The notes: generated from the letters alone by a model not told the origin. A DNA stretch of 64,000 nucleotides from Roseovarius aestuarii (GCF_019966515.1 NZ_JAIMIB010000010.1:1-64000), one strand, 5' to 3'; shown: positions 54,941 through 63,999, numbered from the stretch's first letter. Numbers and translations are program-made.

Positions 54941-55594
54941 TCAATCCGCAGCAAAACAGTAGAAGTACCCGTTCCCACCTGTGCCTCGAAGATCTTCCGC
55001 GGAACATCCGCGGCTGTCGTGGGCCGCATTCCAAGATGTGTTTCCACCGCCGTGGCGGTCGTGGTGTCCTACGGTCGCAGAGCCTTCGCTGTTAGACGTC
55101 CAGTTGGAGCAAGTCTTATCACCTTCCTGCCACGGGAAGTAGGCGGTGCCGTCGGCTTGCGTTCCCGTCAAAATGTCATGCTCATTCGGGTTGTCGCCAC
55201 GGCCTTTGATCGTGTTTCCGTTTTCGTCAACCGCAGTGCGGTAATAAATGTTCGGAAAGATATGCAATTGGTCCAGATCTGAAGCGATCAACTCGCCGTT
55301 AGCGTTATACCAGGGGCCCTGGCCGATACGGCTTCTTGCCGAGATACCGCGTTGCCCTTCTTCTTGCGTTGAAAGATAGGCACGCCAAACCCGGTCCCCA
55401 GCTCCTGCAGCCGCAGCAAGACTTTGACAATGGGCATCCGCCCCTTCAAGGCCGCCAAGATTTCCTCCATCGCTCAAGCCAACCGAAGTGACGAAAAAAC
55501 CCATTGGGTGGTTAACATTGGTTCCCTGCGCTGTCGCTGCGCCGACGATAAGTGCGCTTGCGGTAATGACTATTGAGCATATCGAACGGATCAT
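54941..55594 (-). CDS. Secreted lectin-like (C-type lectin fold / endostatin-like) protein
   Basis: About 217 residues. ATG 55594 has a strong GGAGGAAT site nine bases ahead and opens a signal peptide ending GAATAQG. The mature part has the lectin-like pattern FFVTSVGLSDGGNLGGLEGADAHCQSLA, RVWRAYLSTQ and CSNWTSNSEGSATVGHHDR, closing in GGNGYFYCFAAD. Four Cys can form two disulfides. Probably periplasmic or extracellular; ligand unknown. It lies alone between an EamA gene and non-coding sequence. Confidence 0.8.
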   Translation of the reverse strand: MIRSICSIVITASALIVGAATAQGTNVNHPMGFFVTSVGLSDGGNLGGLEGADAHCQSLAAAAGAGDRVWRAYLSTQEEGQRGISARSRIGQGPWYNANGELIASDLDQLHIFPNIYYRTAVDENGNTIKGRGDNPNEHDILTGTQADGTAYFPWQEGDKTCSNWTSNSEGSATVGHHDRHGGGNTSWNAAHDSRGCSAEDLRGTGGNGYFYCFAAD

Positions 55595-56026
55595 GATTAT
55601 TCCTCCATATTGCTGACGCGACGCCACATGCCCTGTGGTTGCCATTTAGCAAAGCTGCGTCGTCACCTTACCATTACTAGATCGAGCGTGACCATTACTA
55701 GATCGAGCGTGCGGGCAATTGAGCAAGTCTTTTTCTGGTATCGCGCACTCCCGTCACAAAACCGTTACGCTTATTTGGCAGCTATATTTTCTGTGTGCGG
55801 ACATCATTCGCAATTTTGGCATGCCCTAAGTCCGGCTCTGTTGGGCAACTGTGGAATGGCGTCTTAGTCAGCTTCGTCAGCAGATCGTTGTTTGCCAGAC
55901 TAAATTGCTGCGCGGTGCGCCAACAGCAGGTTTCAGAAACCGGCTGGCTAGTATTCGGTCATCCTCCAATATCGGCAATGGGCCGAAAACAACCAGAGCG
56001 AGCCTTGGCGTGTTGACCGTTCATGC
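55595..56026. other. Intergenic region with a 21-bp tandem repeat
   Basis: No gene supported. The region upstream of the lectin-like gene holds the tandem repeat listed separately and should contain that gene's promoter. Confidence 0.45.
55670..55711 (+). repeat. 21-bp direct tandem repeat, two exact copies
   Basis: ACCATTACTAGATCGAGCGTG occurs twice with no spacer (55670-55690 and 55691-55711), about 75 bases upstream of the lectin-like gene's start. It could be a regulator site or a replication-slippage duplication. Confidence 0.9.
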
Positions 56027-56452
56027 CTAATCCGAAGAAATGACTTGCTGGTGAACCTCAATCACATTTCCCTCCGGATCATGAAAAAACACCTGATGCC
56101 ACTCCTTTGCAAACGCCGTACCATAGTCCGAATATGGAATTTTCTTTTCGTCAAGCAACTTTAGAAACGTATCAAGATCATCTGTACGAAACGCAATGTG
56201 ACCACGTTCGACGGGGTTAATGACTTCGCCGTTTTTGAATGCGACATCAAATGCACGTTCGGCAAGATGCATCTGCATGTTACCTTCTGTCGCAAATCGG
56301 ATTTTGCCATCAAAGCCTGTTTTTTCATTGGCGTCAGGACGTGGGAACTTATGTTGCGGGACATTATCCAGACCCAGCACGTTTGTATAGAAGTCATGCA
56401 TTCGATCTACGTCATCGGCGACAAAATTTATGTGGTGGAATTCCAACTTCAT
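56027..56452 (-). CDS. VOC-superfamily (glyoxalase/dioxygenase-like) protein
   Basis: 141 residues with the two beta-alpha-beta-beta-beta modules: FHHINFVADDVDRMHDFYTNVLGLD and GHIAFRTDDLDTFLKLLDEK. Candidate metal ligands are His7 in HHINF, His in RGHIAF and Glu in GNVIEVHQQ. Substrate unknown. It lies alone next to a decayed enolase-family remnant. Confidence 0.85.
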   Translation of the reverse strand: MKLEFHHINFVADDVDRMHDFYTNVLGLDNVPQHKFPRPDANEKTGFDGKIRFATEGNMQMHLAERAFDVAFKNGEVINPVERGHIAFRTDDLDTFLKLLDEKKIPYSDYGTAFAKEWHQVFFHDPEGNVIEVHQQVISSD

Positions 56453-56588
56453 ATTCGGTTTTACCTCTCAAACATTCTGTTGCGAGAATTGTAGCGTATG
56501 GAACCATAGTTTGGGACATCAGATTGTTGCGCCGGGTGCGAATGGCACTAATGCGGAAGTTATGCCGTAGCGAATGTAAACGCGAAAA

Positions 56589-56771
56589 ATGGCAACAATG
56601 GCTCGAAGCATACAAGCTGATTGGGCGATGGACGCTGCAACGCCTCAAATATTCGGTTTGGAACCCTTCGCGGTCAAAGACGGCTATGCCCATGTGTCAA
56701 TGAAACCCGGCCTCGGCATTACGCCCGGTCCTGACAAGTTGGCGATGTGCCGCACCTCATTTCTGGGCTGA
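56589..56771 (+). pseudogene. C-terminal remnant of a mandelate racemase/enolase-superfamily protein
   Basis: A 60-codon frame whose second half reads GLEPFAVKDGYAHVSMKPG then LGITPGPDKLA. The pattern (N/E)PF.(V/L)(K/R)DGY..V...PGLG(I/V)..D is the usual C-terminal end of mandelate racemase / muconate-lactonising enzymes. Nothing upstream encodes the remaining ~350 residues. Its end overlaps the convergent LysR gene by 15 bases. Confidence 0.55.
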
Positions 56772-57656
56772 GCGCCCAAAATGCTCCGCCAATAGATCAA
56801 ACACCAAGCGGATCCGCCGCGCTGTGTGCAGCTCTGAATGGGTGGCCAGCCAAACCGGGAACTTGAACGGCTCCATGTCCGGTAGCATCTGCTCCACACC
56901 AGGGGTCATTGCTCCGACTTCATCCATCATCGGCACGATCCCGAACCCCTGTCGCACCATCTCCCAGGCCACGATCCCATTCGCCGAGCCGATCCGGAAA
57001 TTCTCCGGACGGACCGGAACGCCCGCTGGCTCAAGATAACCGATCATCTGGTCTACCGAACCCAAGCTGACGAAATCAAGCGCTGCCAAACCCGCCAGAT
57101 CCGTCGGACGCCCAACACGGTCCAGATAAGCCGACGCACCATAGAAATGCGCCGTCGCCTCCGTCACCAGTTTGGCGATCAGGTCCGGCTGGGTGGGGCG
57201 CACATGACGGATCGCAATATCCGCCTCCCGGCGCTGAATGTCGCGGATCTCGTTTGAGGCCACCACGTCAATTTTAAGCCGCGGTGCCACGGCACGGATT
57301 TTCTCCAGAACTGGCGGCAGCAAATAGGCCGACATCACATCCGCCGCGGTGATCCGCACCAGCCCTTCAATGTTCTGAGACTGCCCGGATGCCACAAGCG
57401 AGATCCGGCTCGCCACATTCGCCATGTCGCGCACATGATCCAGCAATTCGGCCCCAGTCCCGCTTAAGGTCAGCGACTTGCCGACCCGTTCAAACAGTAT
57501 TACGCCCAAAGCCTCTTCCAGCGCCGCAACCTGTCGGCCCACGGTCGGCTGTGTCTGCCCCAAAGCCCGTGCCGCCGCCGAGAAAGACCCCTCTTCCACG
57601 GTCGCCAAAAACGCCCGCACCTGGTTCCAGTCAAAGCTGATCGCCTGCCAATTCAT
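56757..57656 (-). CDS. LysR-family transcriptional regulator
   Basis: 299 residues. The N-terminal winged helix (FLATVEEGSFSAAARALGQTQPTVGRQVAALEEALG) is followed by the two-lobe co-inducer domain (LVRITAADVMSAYLLPPVLEKI and on). It resembles GcvA/PtxR-type members. It diverges from the SAM methyltransferase by about 95 bases, so that gene is the first candidate target. Inducer unknown. Confidence 0.9.
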   Translation of the reverse strand: MNWQAISFDWNQVRAFLATVEEGSFSAAARALGQTQPTVGRQVAALEEALGVILFERVGKSLTLSGTGAELLDHVRDMANVASRISLVASGQSQNIEGLVRITAADVMSAYLLPPVLEKIRAVAPRLKIDVVASNEIRDIQRREADIAIRHVRPTQPDLIAKLVTEATAHFYGASAYLDRVGRPTDLAGLAALDFVSLGSVDQMIGYLEPAGVPVRPENFRIGSANGIVAWEMVRQGFGIVPMMDEVGAMTPGVEQMLPDMEPFKFPVWLATHSELHTARRIRLVFDLLAEHFGRSAQK

Positions 57657-57751
57657 GCATTATTGCATAACACACGAACATATTGAGGCAATTCCAAATA
57701 AAAATGCAGAACGGTACAAAGACGTCAACGCATAGCAGAAAGACGACCATC

Positions 57752-58399
57752 ATGACCGCCACGGCCTTTGAAACCAATTTCTGGAGCAAAGTCTCCCGCA
57801 AATACGCCGAGCGCCCTATCGATAATATGGAGGGCTATCTGGACACTTTGGAGCGCACCAAGGCGCATCTGAGACCCACAGATAACGCCCTAGAGATCGG
57901 GTGCGGCACTGGCTCAACCGCGCTCCTGTTGGCGCCGCATGTCGCCCATATGACCGCCACCGATCTGGCCCCCGGTATGATCGAGGTCGCTCGAGAGAAA
58001 CTGGCAGAGGGAGGTCTTGACAATGTCACCTTCAAAATCGTCGACGTGCCCGCACACAACCCGGCCGATGGCCCCTACGATGTCGTCATGGCCCACAACC
58101 TGCTGCATCTGCTTAAAGACCTCGATGCGGCCCTGGAGCATATCGCAACACTCGTCGCCCCTGGTGGGTTGTTCATCTCAAAAACCGTTTGTGAGCCACG
58201 AGCCGGAGGTCTGAAGTTCAACCTTGTGCGCCGCCTTGCTTTGCCGCTGATGCAGCTGTTCGGCAAAGCGCCATTCGTGAATTTTCTCTCCGCCGCTCAA
58301 TTGGATGCCAAGATCGAGCTCGCCGGGTTTGAGATCATAGAAAGCGCAGATCAGACCGGATTTGCCCTCAGCCGCTATCTGGTGGCGCGTAAAACCTGA
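57752..58399 (+). CDS. Class I SAM-dependent methyltransferase (UbiE-like)
   Basis: 215 residues. Motif I is ALEIGCGTGSTALLLAPHV, then TATDLAPGMIEVAREKL, motif II DGPYDVVMAHNLLHLLKD and motif III LVAPGGLFISKT. ATG 57752 is chosen: the upstream in-frame extension to 57683 overlaps the divergent promoter region and is basic and unstructured. Substrate unknown; probably controlled by the adjacent LysR regulator. Confidence 0.87.
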   Translation: MTATAFETNFWSKVSRKYAERPIDNMEGYLDTLERTKAHLRPTDNALEIGCGTGSTALLLAPHVAHMTATDLAPGMIEVAREKLAEGGLDNVTFKIVDVPAHNPADGPYDVVMAHNLLHLLKDLDAALEHIATLVAPGGLFISKTVCEPRAGGLKFNLVRRLALPLMQLFGKAPFVNFLSAAQLDAKIELAGFEIIESADQTGFALSRYLVARKT

Positions 58400-58475
58400 G
58401 GGGCCTTTCTGCATGACGCTGACTGCAGGGCAGTTGTTTGGACGATTCCCAGCTAAATCCGTCGTTGACGGCTTC

Positions 58476-58493
58476 GAGCCCAAAGCGGAATTC
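58476..58493 (+). repeat. Degenerate dispersed repeat, copy 3
   Basis: GAGCCCAAAGCGGAATTC in a 290-base gap (58400-58689) that holds no gene. It matches 1259-1277 closely and 29614-29627 in its core. Confidence 0.5.
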
Positions 58494-58689
58494 AACATGG
58501 GCCGGAGAATTCACTGTCTGTCATCAGCACCCACGGAACAGAATAGATTGATTGCGTAGCGGAGGATCAGGCTCATCGTAACCATCGGAGTGTGGAGATG
58601 AGAATATAATCCGGGAAACACAAAGCGACGGCAGAGAGGGTCGCCCTCATCTTGAGCAGCCCTATTTGGCGGGTCCAAATTGATTTTTA

Positions 58690-59245
58690 GTGTATGATCG
58701 GTCTGGGTTGCATTGGTATGATGGTTTGCTGAGCAGTTCGTTCTACGGCCTGGGCACTATCTACGCCGAAGGGATCGGGTTCTCGGCAGCCCAGATTGCT
58801 TTGTTCGTATCCCTCGTCCTGATCGCTCCGGCAGTTACCCAATTGCCAACCGGGGCCTTGGCGGATTGGTATGGTCGCGTACAGATCGCGACGCTGGCCT
58901 CTCTGCTTGCCCTGGCCTGCGCATCGGCTGTTTCGTTTCAGTTCGTCAATTCCTTCCTGACTGTAACGATCACCGCTGTTTTGGTGAACGGGCTCGGTCA
59001 GCCGCTTTACGCGTTGGGCCACGGGCGCCTCGTTGACGGAGGGCACAATCTGATTGCTGCGACAACGGCAGGCCTGCTTGGTTATAGCTTTGGTACGTTT
59101 TTTGGGGCCAATCGGGGCAGCGCTCGCGATGGATCATGTTGGTCCAGTAGGACTCTATTACTGGATCGGTCTCTGTCTTCTGGCCAGTAGCGGCAGAGCG
59201 TTCATGGCCATGCTAGCTACCCAGAGGCGATGTTGCCCGCTTTGA
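58690..59245 (+). pseudogene. MFS transporter pseudogene (5'-truncated and frameshifted)
   Basis: The first part, to about 59103, translates as the second half of a YcaD-like MFS protein (SSFYGLGTIYAEGIGFSAAQ, QLPTGALADWYGR, LVNGLGQPLYALGHGRLVDG). At the T6G4 run 59098-59107 the frame shifts. Homology continues one frame over as LGPIGAALAMDHVGPVGLYY to a stop at 59245. The N-terminal ~190 residues are missing: a TGA lies just before the GTG at 58690. Either true decay or a homopolymer error explains the shift, but the 5' truncation shows it is not functional. Confidence 0.75.
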
Positions 59246-59388
59246 GCCCGGTATATTGGCGAAACAGTCCGGGCCATTTATAGCAGCCCGTCCTGAAGGC
59301 ACACGAGGATGGCGAAAGCAGGCTCGGTGTCCGATTTCCAGACTGCTGGTGATCTGCGTTGCTTGCCAGCTACTCGCGGTAAATCTTA

Positions 59389-60312
59389 TCAGCCTTGTGT
59401 GCCATGGCGACCGGCATTTGAACGACGGTGCATCAGGTGCCGGAAAGGGTGAAGCCTTTCTCCCAGAACCGCAAGGACGATGGCGCAAATGCCGGCAATC
59501 TGCAGTAAATCAGGACGTACGTTGTAGATCGTGAGATCAAAGACAAGTGCCGTCATGGGATAGAGGAAGGACAGGATCGCAATTCGGCTACTTCCGAGCG
59601 ACTGCACCGCACCATAAAGCAGAACGTACGTGATTGCCGTGTGAAGGATACCGATAATCAGCAAATAGTTAGCGCTGCCTGCGTCAACCGCCAACGCGTC
59701 CGCTCCCACCAGCGGCAATATAACGACAGCGCCGACCAGCAGTTGAACCGCCGAGTAAAGGCCCGCCGGTGTCGCTGAAAGCTGTTTTGTGATCAGCAGG
59801 GTCGCGGTGTAGCAAACCATCGCCGCCAGCGTCAGGCCAAGGCCCGTCGTGCTCATGGCTGATCCGCTGCCGATGGCCACAAGGGCAACCCCAAAGAATG
59901 CAACCATGGCCCAGCAAATTGACCTTGGGCTAAGCTTTTCGTGAAAGATCAGCGCGGCGCCGACGATCAGCGCAAACGGATACATATGGTAAACCGTGGG
60001 TACCATCGAAATCGAGGCATGCGCATAGGCCATGAAGAAAAGCACCCAATTGGCCGCCATGGTCACACCGCTAAATGCCATCAAGATAAGGGACCGCACG
60101 GTTATCTTGGCAAAATCCGCGCGGTGACGGGCGATGCCATACAGCAACAGGGTCATCCCGCCGATCAGACATCTGTAGAAGACCACGACCGAAGCCGACT
60201 GGCCGCTTTCAACCACGAAGATACCGATGCTCCCTGCCAGGGTCATGGCAGTTATCATTTTTAGATTGTGTGTATTTACGCTTGGGGAAGCTGTCATCTC
60301 GTCTCTCCTCAT
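59389..60312 (-). CDS. EamA/DMT-family permease (copy 2)
   Basis: 307 residues (ATG 60312; ATG 60297 also possible) with ten membrane segments. The usual loops are visible: VVVFYRCLIGGMTLLLYGIA and, in repeat 2, YTATLLITKQLSATPAGLYS. A basic C-terminal tail ends the protein. It diverges from a LysR gene across 76 AT-rich bases containing an inverted repeat, so it is the likely target of that regulator. Substrate unknown. Confidence 0.88.
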   Translation of the reverse strand: MRRDEMTASPSVNTHNLKMITAMTLAGSIGIFVVESGQSASVVVFYRCLIGGMTLLLYGIARHRADFAKITVRSLILMAFSGVTMAANWVLFFMAYAHASISMVPTVYHMYPFALIVGAALIFHEKLSPRSICWAMVAFFGVALVAIGSGSAMSTTGLGLTLAAMVCYTATLLITKQLSATPAGLYSAVQLLVGAVVILPLVGADALAVDAGSANYLLIIGILHTAITYVLLYGAVQSLGSSRIAILSFLYPMTALVFDLTIYNVRPDLLQIAGICAIVLAVLGERLHPFRHLMHRRSNAGRHGTQG

Positions 60313-60342
60313 GCGGCTGAGGATAGAAGCGGCGATAAATTA

Positions 60343-60360
60343 AATTAAACGATTTTAATT
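60343..60360. promoter_or_regulatory. Candidate LysR operator, AT-rich inverted repeat
   Basis: AATTAAA (60343-60349) and TTTAATT (60354-60360) form a perfect 7-base inverted repeat around CGAT. It is centred between the divergent DMT transporter and LysR starts, 31 and 29 bases away. Position and symmetry fit an auto-regulatory LysR site. Confidence 0.6.
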
Positions 60361-60388
60361 GATATAATAAATCTGATATAGTGATTAT

Positions 60389-61234
60389 ATGCTGCTTGAT
60401 CTTGACCAATTGCGAAGTTTCGCCGCCGCCGCTGACACGCTCAACTTTTCCGAGGCTGGCCTTCGGGTCGGTCGCGTTCAGTCTGCGATCAGTGCCCAGA
60501 TAAAGGCCCTTGAGGAAACAACCGGGCAGCTCCTGTTTGAACGCGGGCGTGGAAAGACAATGAGCCTGACCCCGGCGGGCGAGAAGCTGCTGGCCCATGC
60601 CCACCAGATGCTGCGGCTTAATGCGGCGGCGCTGAGTGATCTGAAACAGGCGGGTGCCCATACTGCGTTCAGCGTTGGCACGACCGAGACCTACGCCCTG
60701 TCCATCCTGCCGCGCATGCTGTCGTATTTTGCCACCAGCCACCCCACCGTGGAACTGACTGTCATCTGCGGAACCAGCCTGCAACTGCTGCAGGCAGTCG
60801 AAGAGGGCAAGCTTGATCTGGCGATCGTAACCGATCAACCGAAATCTGAAGGAAAGACGTTGATATACGAAGACGAACTGGTTTGGGCAGCAGGGCCGCG
60901 TTTCCATGTTGACCCCAAAACACCACTGCCGTTGGCATTCATGCCGGTCGGCTGTGAGTACCGCAGGCGAGCGCTAAAGGCACTGGACACGTTGGAGCGG
61001 CCATGGCGAATGGCGGTGAATAGCCTGAGCCCGACCGGCATCCGCGCAGCGATCCGGGCGGATCTGGCTGTTTCCGCAATGCCTGTCGCATCGCTGGAAA
61101 AAGACTATCGCGTTCTTGGCAAACCCGAGGGACTGCCGGAGCTGGACGGTATCCGCATCGTTGCATACAGCCATCCCGAAGAAGCCAATGCACTCGCCAA
61201 CGAGTTTGCCGCCCTGGCCGCGAAGGTTATCTGA
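60389..61234 (+). CDS. LysR-family transcriptional regulator (divergent from DMT transporter)
   Basis: 281 residues, with the N-terminal helix-turn-helix in FAAAADTLNFSEAGLRVGRVQSAISAQIKALEE. The C-terminal effector domain (FSVGTTETYALSILPRML, LDLAIVTDQ) is typical but slightly short. ATG 60389 lies 29 bases from the inverted repeat. It probably controls itself and the DMT permease at 59389. Confidence 0.9.
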   Translation: MLLDLDQLRSFAAAADTLNFSEAGLRVGRVQSAISAQIKALEETTGQLLFERGRGKTMSLTPAGEKLLAHAHQMLRLNAAALSDLKQAGAHTAFSVGTTETYALSILPRMLSYFATSHPTVELTVICGTSLQLLQAVEEGKLDLAIVTDQPKSEGKTLIYEDELVWAAGPRFHVDPKTPLPLAFMPVGCEYRRRALKALDTLERPWRMAVNSLSPTGIRAAIRADLAVSAMPVASLEKDYRVLGKPEGLPELDGIRIVAYSHPEEANALANEFAALAAKVI

Positions 61235-61460
61235 CCAGACACTTGCATCACATGGACCGGCGTCCGGTTGTCCCGCGTTTCAATGGTCGAAACTGGCAGC
61301 ACCGAAGTGACGATTTAGGCTTCTCCGGTTTTCGCTTGCTCAAAGGACCGGAAACGGAAATTCCACTGCGTCGCCAAAACGACGTCGCTGCAAGCGCGAC
61401 AGTTTTCTGCGTGAGCACTAGCCGCGATTACACAAGCCCGTTTTGTCCGCAACCAAGACC
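61235..61460. other. Intergenic region with degenerate repeat B
   Basis: Contains the 22-base near-copy of 9068-9089 at 61405-61426 and similar surrounding sequence. No gene supported. Confidence 0.4.
61405..61426 (+). repeat. Degenerate dispersed repeat B, copy 2
   Basis: Matches 9068-9089 at 20 of 22 positions on the same strand. Both copies lie in untranslated sequence. Confidence 0.5.
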
Positions 61461-62372
61461 TTACCGCAATCGGCGGCTTTCCCTTATCTGCGCGCGCCTT
61501 TCCACTAGGCCCAGCTGTGCCTCACGGTAGAGCATGAACATCCCGCTGCCCACCACGATCGCTGCGCCGGCCAGGGTCACCGGGTCGGGCCATTCACCGA
61601 AGGCCAGCCAGCCCAAGACCAGCGCCCAGATCAAACCGGTATATCTGAACGGCGCGATAAAGCTGATCTCGCCTACTCGCATGACCATAACCGAAAAGAG
61701 ATACCCACCAATGATCATCAGCGAAGCCCCCAATGTCAGCGTACTTGCTCGCATATCCATTGGCACCCAGTCCCGCATCAGGCTTGCCAGTCCAAAAAAT
61801 ATCATAATCGCCAATGACGTTACCAGCGTCACCAGCATTGATGGCGTTTCCTTCGACAGTTTCCGCGTCGACAGATCCCGCAATGTGACAAAGGCAACGG
61901 CTGCCATTGTGTAAAGCGAATAGCTGTTGAAGCCCTCGGCCCCCGGACGAACGATCAAGAGCACGCCGACAAAGCCGACCAGGATCGCCGACAATCGCCG
62001 CCAGCCGATCGGCTCTTTGAACACCAACGCCGCAGTAAGAGTGATGGTCAGCGGCAGCGCCTGCAGGATCGCGGTTACATTGGCCAGGGGCATGTTGAAC
62101 AATGCGGTCAGAAAGAAGTAGGCTGCCCCGATCTCCGCCACTGTCCGTACACCGATGAATTTCAGGTCACGCGCGGGCAGCCGCAACGTCAGCGCCTTCA
62201 TGCGCCAGGCCAACAGCCCGACCAGAACCGATGTGATCACGCCGCGCAGGAACAGAAGCTGAAAGAGCGGGATTTCCCCCGCGAGCATCTTCATCATCGT
62301 ATCGTTCAATGTGAAGGCCGCCATCGAGGCCATCATCAGCAGCGCGCCGGTCAGATTGTCGGATCTTGCCAT
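61461..62372 (-). CDS. EamA/DMT-family permease (copy 3)
   Basis: 303 residues, ten membrane segments. Repeat 1 begins ALLMMASMAAFTLNDTMMKML and repeat 2 contains VAFVTLRDLSTRKLSKETPS. The C-terminus is basic (VERRAQIRESRRLR). This type is close to the S-adenosylmethionine-uptake/RhaT-like DMT proteins; the substrate cannot be fixed. It lies about 110 bases downstream of tag on the same strand. Confidence 0.9.
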   Translation of the reverse strand: MARSDNLTGALLMMASMAAFTLNDTMMKMLAGEIPLFQLLFLRGVITSVLVGLLAWRMKALTLRLPARDLKFIGVRTVAEIGAAYFFLTALFNMPLANVTAILQALPLTITLTAALVFKEPIGWRRLSAILVGFVGVLLIVRPGAEGFNSYSLYTMAAVAFVTLRDLSTRKLSKETPSMLVTLVTSLAIMIFFGLASLMRDWVPMDMRASTLTLGASLMIIGGYLFSVMVMRVGEISFIAPFRYTGLIWALVLGWLAFGEWPDPVTLAGAAIVVGSGMFMLYREAQLGLVERRAQIRESRRLR

Positions 62373-62480
62373 GCCGTTCCTGTCCCGTCCTGTCCTTAGC
62401 CATTAGGCGCACAATCCGCAGGGCAGCAAGAGGATTCTCTTCTGCCAGAAATCACCCTTCGGTCCGTTTGGACCCGTAGC

Positions 62481-63053
62481 CTAGCGCGCCAGTCGGGCGA
62501 CCTTTTCGCGACAGGGACAGGTAAGCAGGTGATCATTCACCAGACCACAGGCCTGCATGAAGGCATAAACAATCGTTGGTCCGCAAAATTTGAAACCTCT
62601 TTTCTTCAAATCCTTCGAAATATCTTCGGAGATTTTCGTCTTCGCAGGCACCTCGTCCAGCGTGGCAAAACGGTTCTGAAGCGGACTGCCGTCGACATAA
62701 TTCCACAAGTATTTGTCAAAGCCGATCTCGGCCTCGATCTTCTGCCAAGCGATCGCATTTGTGATCGTCGCCTCGATCTTGCCCCGGTGCCGAATGATCC
62801 CCGGATTTTGTAGCAGGCGCAGCACATCACCCTCTCCCCACCGGGCAATGACATCAGGATCAAACCCTTGAAAAGCCTCGCGAAAATTGTCGCGCTTTTT
62901 CAGAATTGTGATCCAGCTCAAACCTGCCTGAAACCCGTCCAGGATTAGCTTTTCCCACAGAGCACGGCTGTCATATTCAGGAACACCCCATTCGTCGTCG
63001 TGATAGTCCGCGTATATTTTTTCGCTGCCGGCCCAGCCACATCTTTCCGTCAT
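62481..63053 (-). CDS. tag: DNA-3-methyladenine glycosylase I
   Basis: 190 residues covering the whole Tag family: CGWAGSEKIYADYHDDEWGVPEYD at the N-terminus, LFEKL-like segment ALWEKLILDGFQAGLSW, and GFKFCGPTIVYAFMQACGLVNDH before a C-terminal CPCR. The zinc-binding Cys/His set (N-terminal Cys5, His in the middle, terminal Cys) appears complete. It removes 3-methyladenine from alkylated DNA. Confidence 0.95.
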   Translation of the reverse strand: MTERCGWAGSEKIYADYHDDEWGVPEYDSRALWEKLILDGFQAGLSWITILKKRDNFREAFQGFDPDVIARWGEGDVLRLLQNPGIIRHRGKIEATITNAIAWQKIEAEIGFDKYLWNYVDGSPLQNRFATLDEVPAKTKISEDISKDLKKRGFKFCGPTIVYAFMQACGLVNDHLLTCPCREKVARLAR

Positions 63054-63123
63054 CTGCGCTCCTCTGAAGACCCGATATCGCCAGACTGTTTCAAATCAGC
63101 GACTTAACTCCTCATTAGCGTGA

Positions 63124-63999
63124 TTGTCCCAGTCTGTGAACCAAGCGATTCCGGAGATCACTATGGGACACAGCGCCAATTGGGCCAACATTCAAGCGGG
63201 ATATGACAATCCGCTTTCTTATGCGGTGACCGCCCGCGACCGATCAGTCGTCGACATGGTGAAGCAGGCCGTCAAACACAAGCAGGTCATGCTTGCGTAT
63301 CAGGCGGTTGTGCCTGCATCGCAGCAAAACCAGCCCGCCTTTTACGAGGGCCTGATCCGGATACTCGACGAAACCGGGCGTATCATCCCAGCCCGTGATT
63401 TCATCGACGCGATCGAGACCACCGAAACCGGCCGCGTGATCGACTGTCTTGCCCTTGAAAAAGGCATCCAGACCCTGGCGGAATTTCCTGACCTGCGCCT
63501 CGCCATCAACATGTCAGCGCGTTCAATCGGATATCGTCCCTGGGGTAATATCCTGCAAAAAGGCCTCGCCGGCGATCCTACGATTGCCGAACGGCTCATT
63601 CTGGAAATTACTGAAAGCTCGGCGATGCTCGTGCCCGAACTGGTCGTGGGATTCATGAACGACCTGCAGCGCCAGGGCATCAGCTTTGCGTTGGATGATT
63701 TTGGCGCCGGCTATACCAGCTTCAAATATCTGAAAGATTTCTTCTTTGATATCCTCAAGATAGACGGGCAATTCATACGCGGCATCGCCAACGACGCGGA
63801 CAACCAGATACTGACCGCAGCTCTGGCATCCATTGCCGAGCAATTCGATATGCTGACCGTTGCCGAAAGTGTCGAGCAACCGGACGATGCCGCCTATCTC
63901 ACGGCGATGGGTATCAATTGCCTGCAAGGCTACTATTTTGGTGCGCCCACCGTGAATCCCCCATGGGTCGACAGCGACTTGGCGCAAGCTTCCGCCTGA
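63124..63999 (+). CDS. EAL-domain cyclic-di-GMP phosphodiesterase
   Basis: 291 residues, ending one base before the window edge. The catalytic motif reads EGL (FYEGLIR) in place of EAL but keeps the metal-binding Glu. Other residues are present: Asn in INMSARS, Glu in ILEITES, the Asp pair in DDFGAGYTSFKYL, Lys in LKIDGQFI, Glu in VAESVE and Gln in LQGYYFG. It is therefore probably active in cleaving c-di-GMP. There is no GGDEF or sensor domain, just a ~45-residue N-terminus. TTG 63124 or ATG 63163 may be the start. Confidence 0.9.
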   Translation: MSQSVNQAIPEITMGHSANWANIQAGYDNPLSYAVTARDRSVVDMVKQAVKHKQVMLAYQAVVPASQQNQPAFYEGLIRILDETGRIIPARDFIDAIETTETGRVIDCLALEKGIQTLAEFPDLRLAINMSARSIGYRPWGNILQKGLAGDPTIAERLILEITESSAMLVPELVVGFMNDLQRQGISFALDDFGAGYTSFKYLKDFFFDILKIDGQFIRGIANDADNQILTAALASIAEQFDMLTVAESVEQPDDAAYLTAMGINCLQGYYFGAPTVNPPWVDSDLAQASA

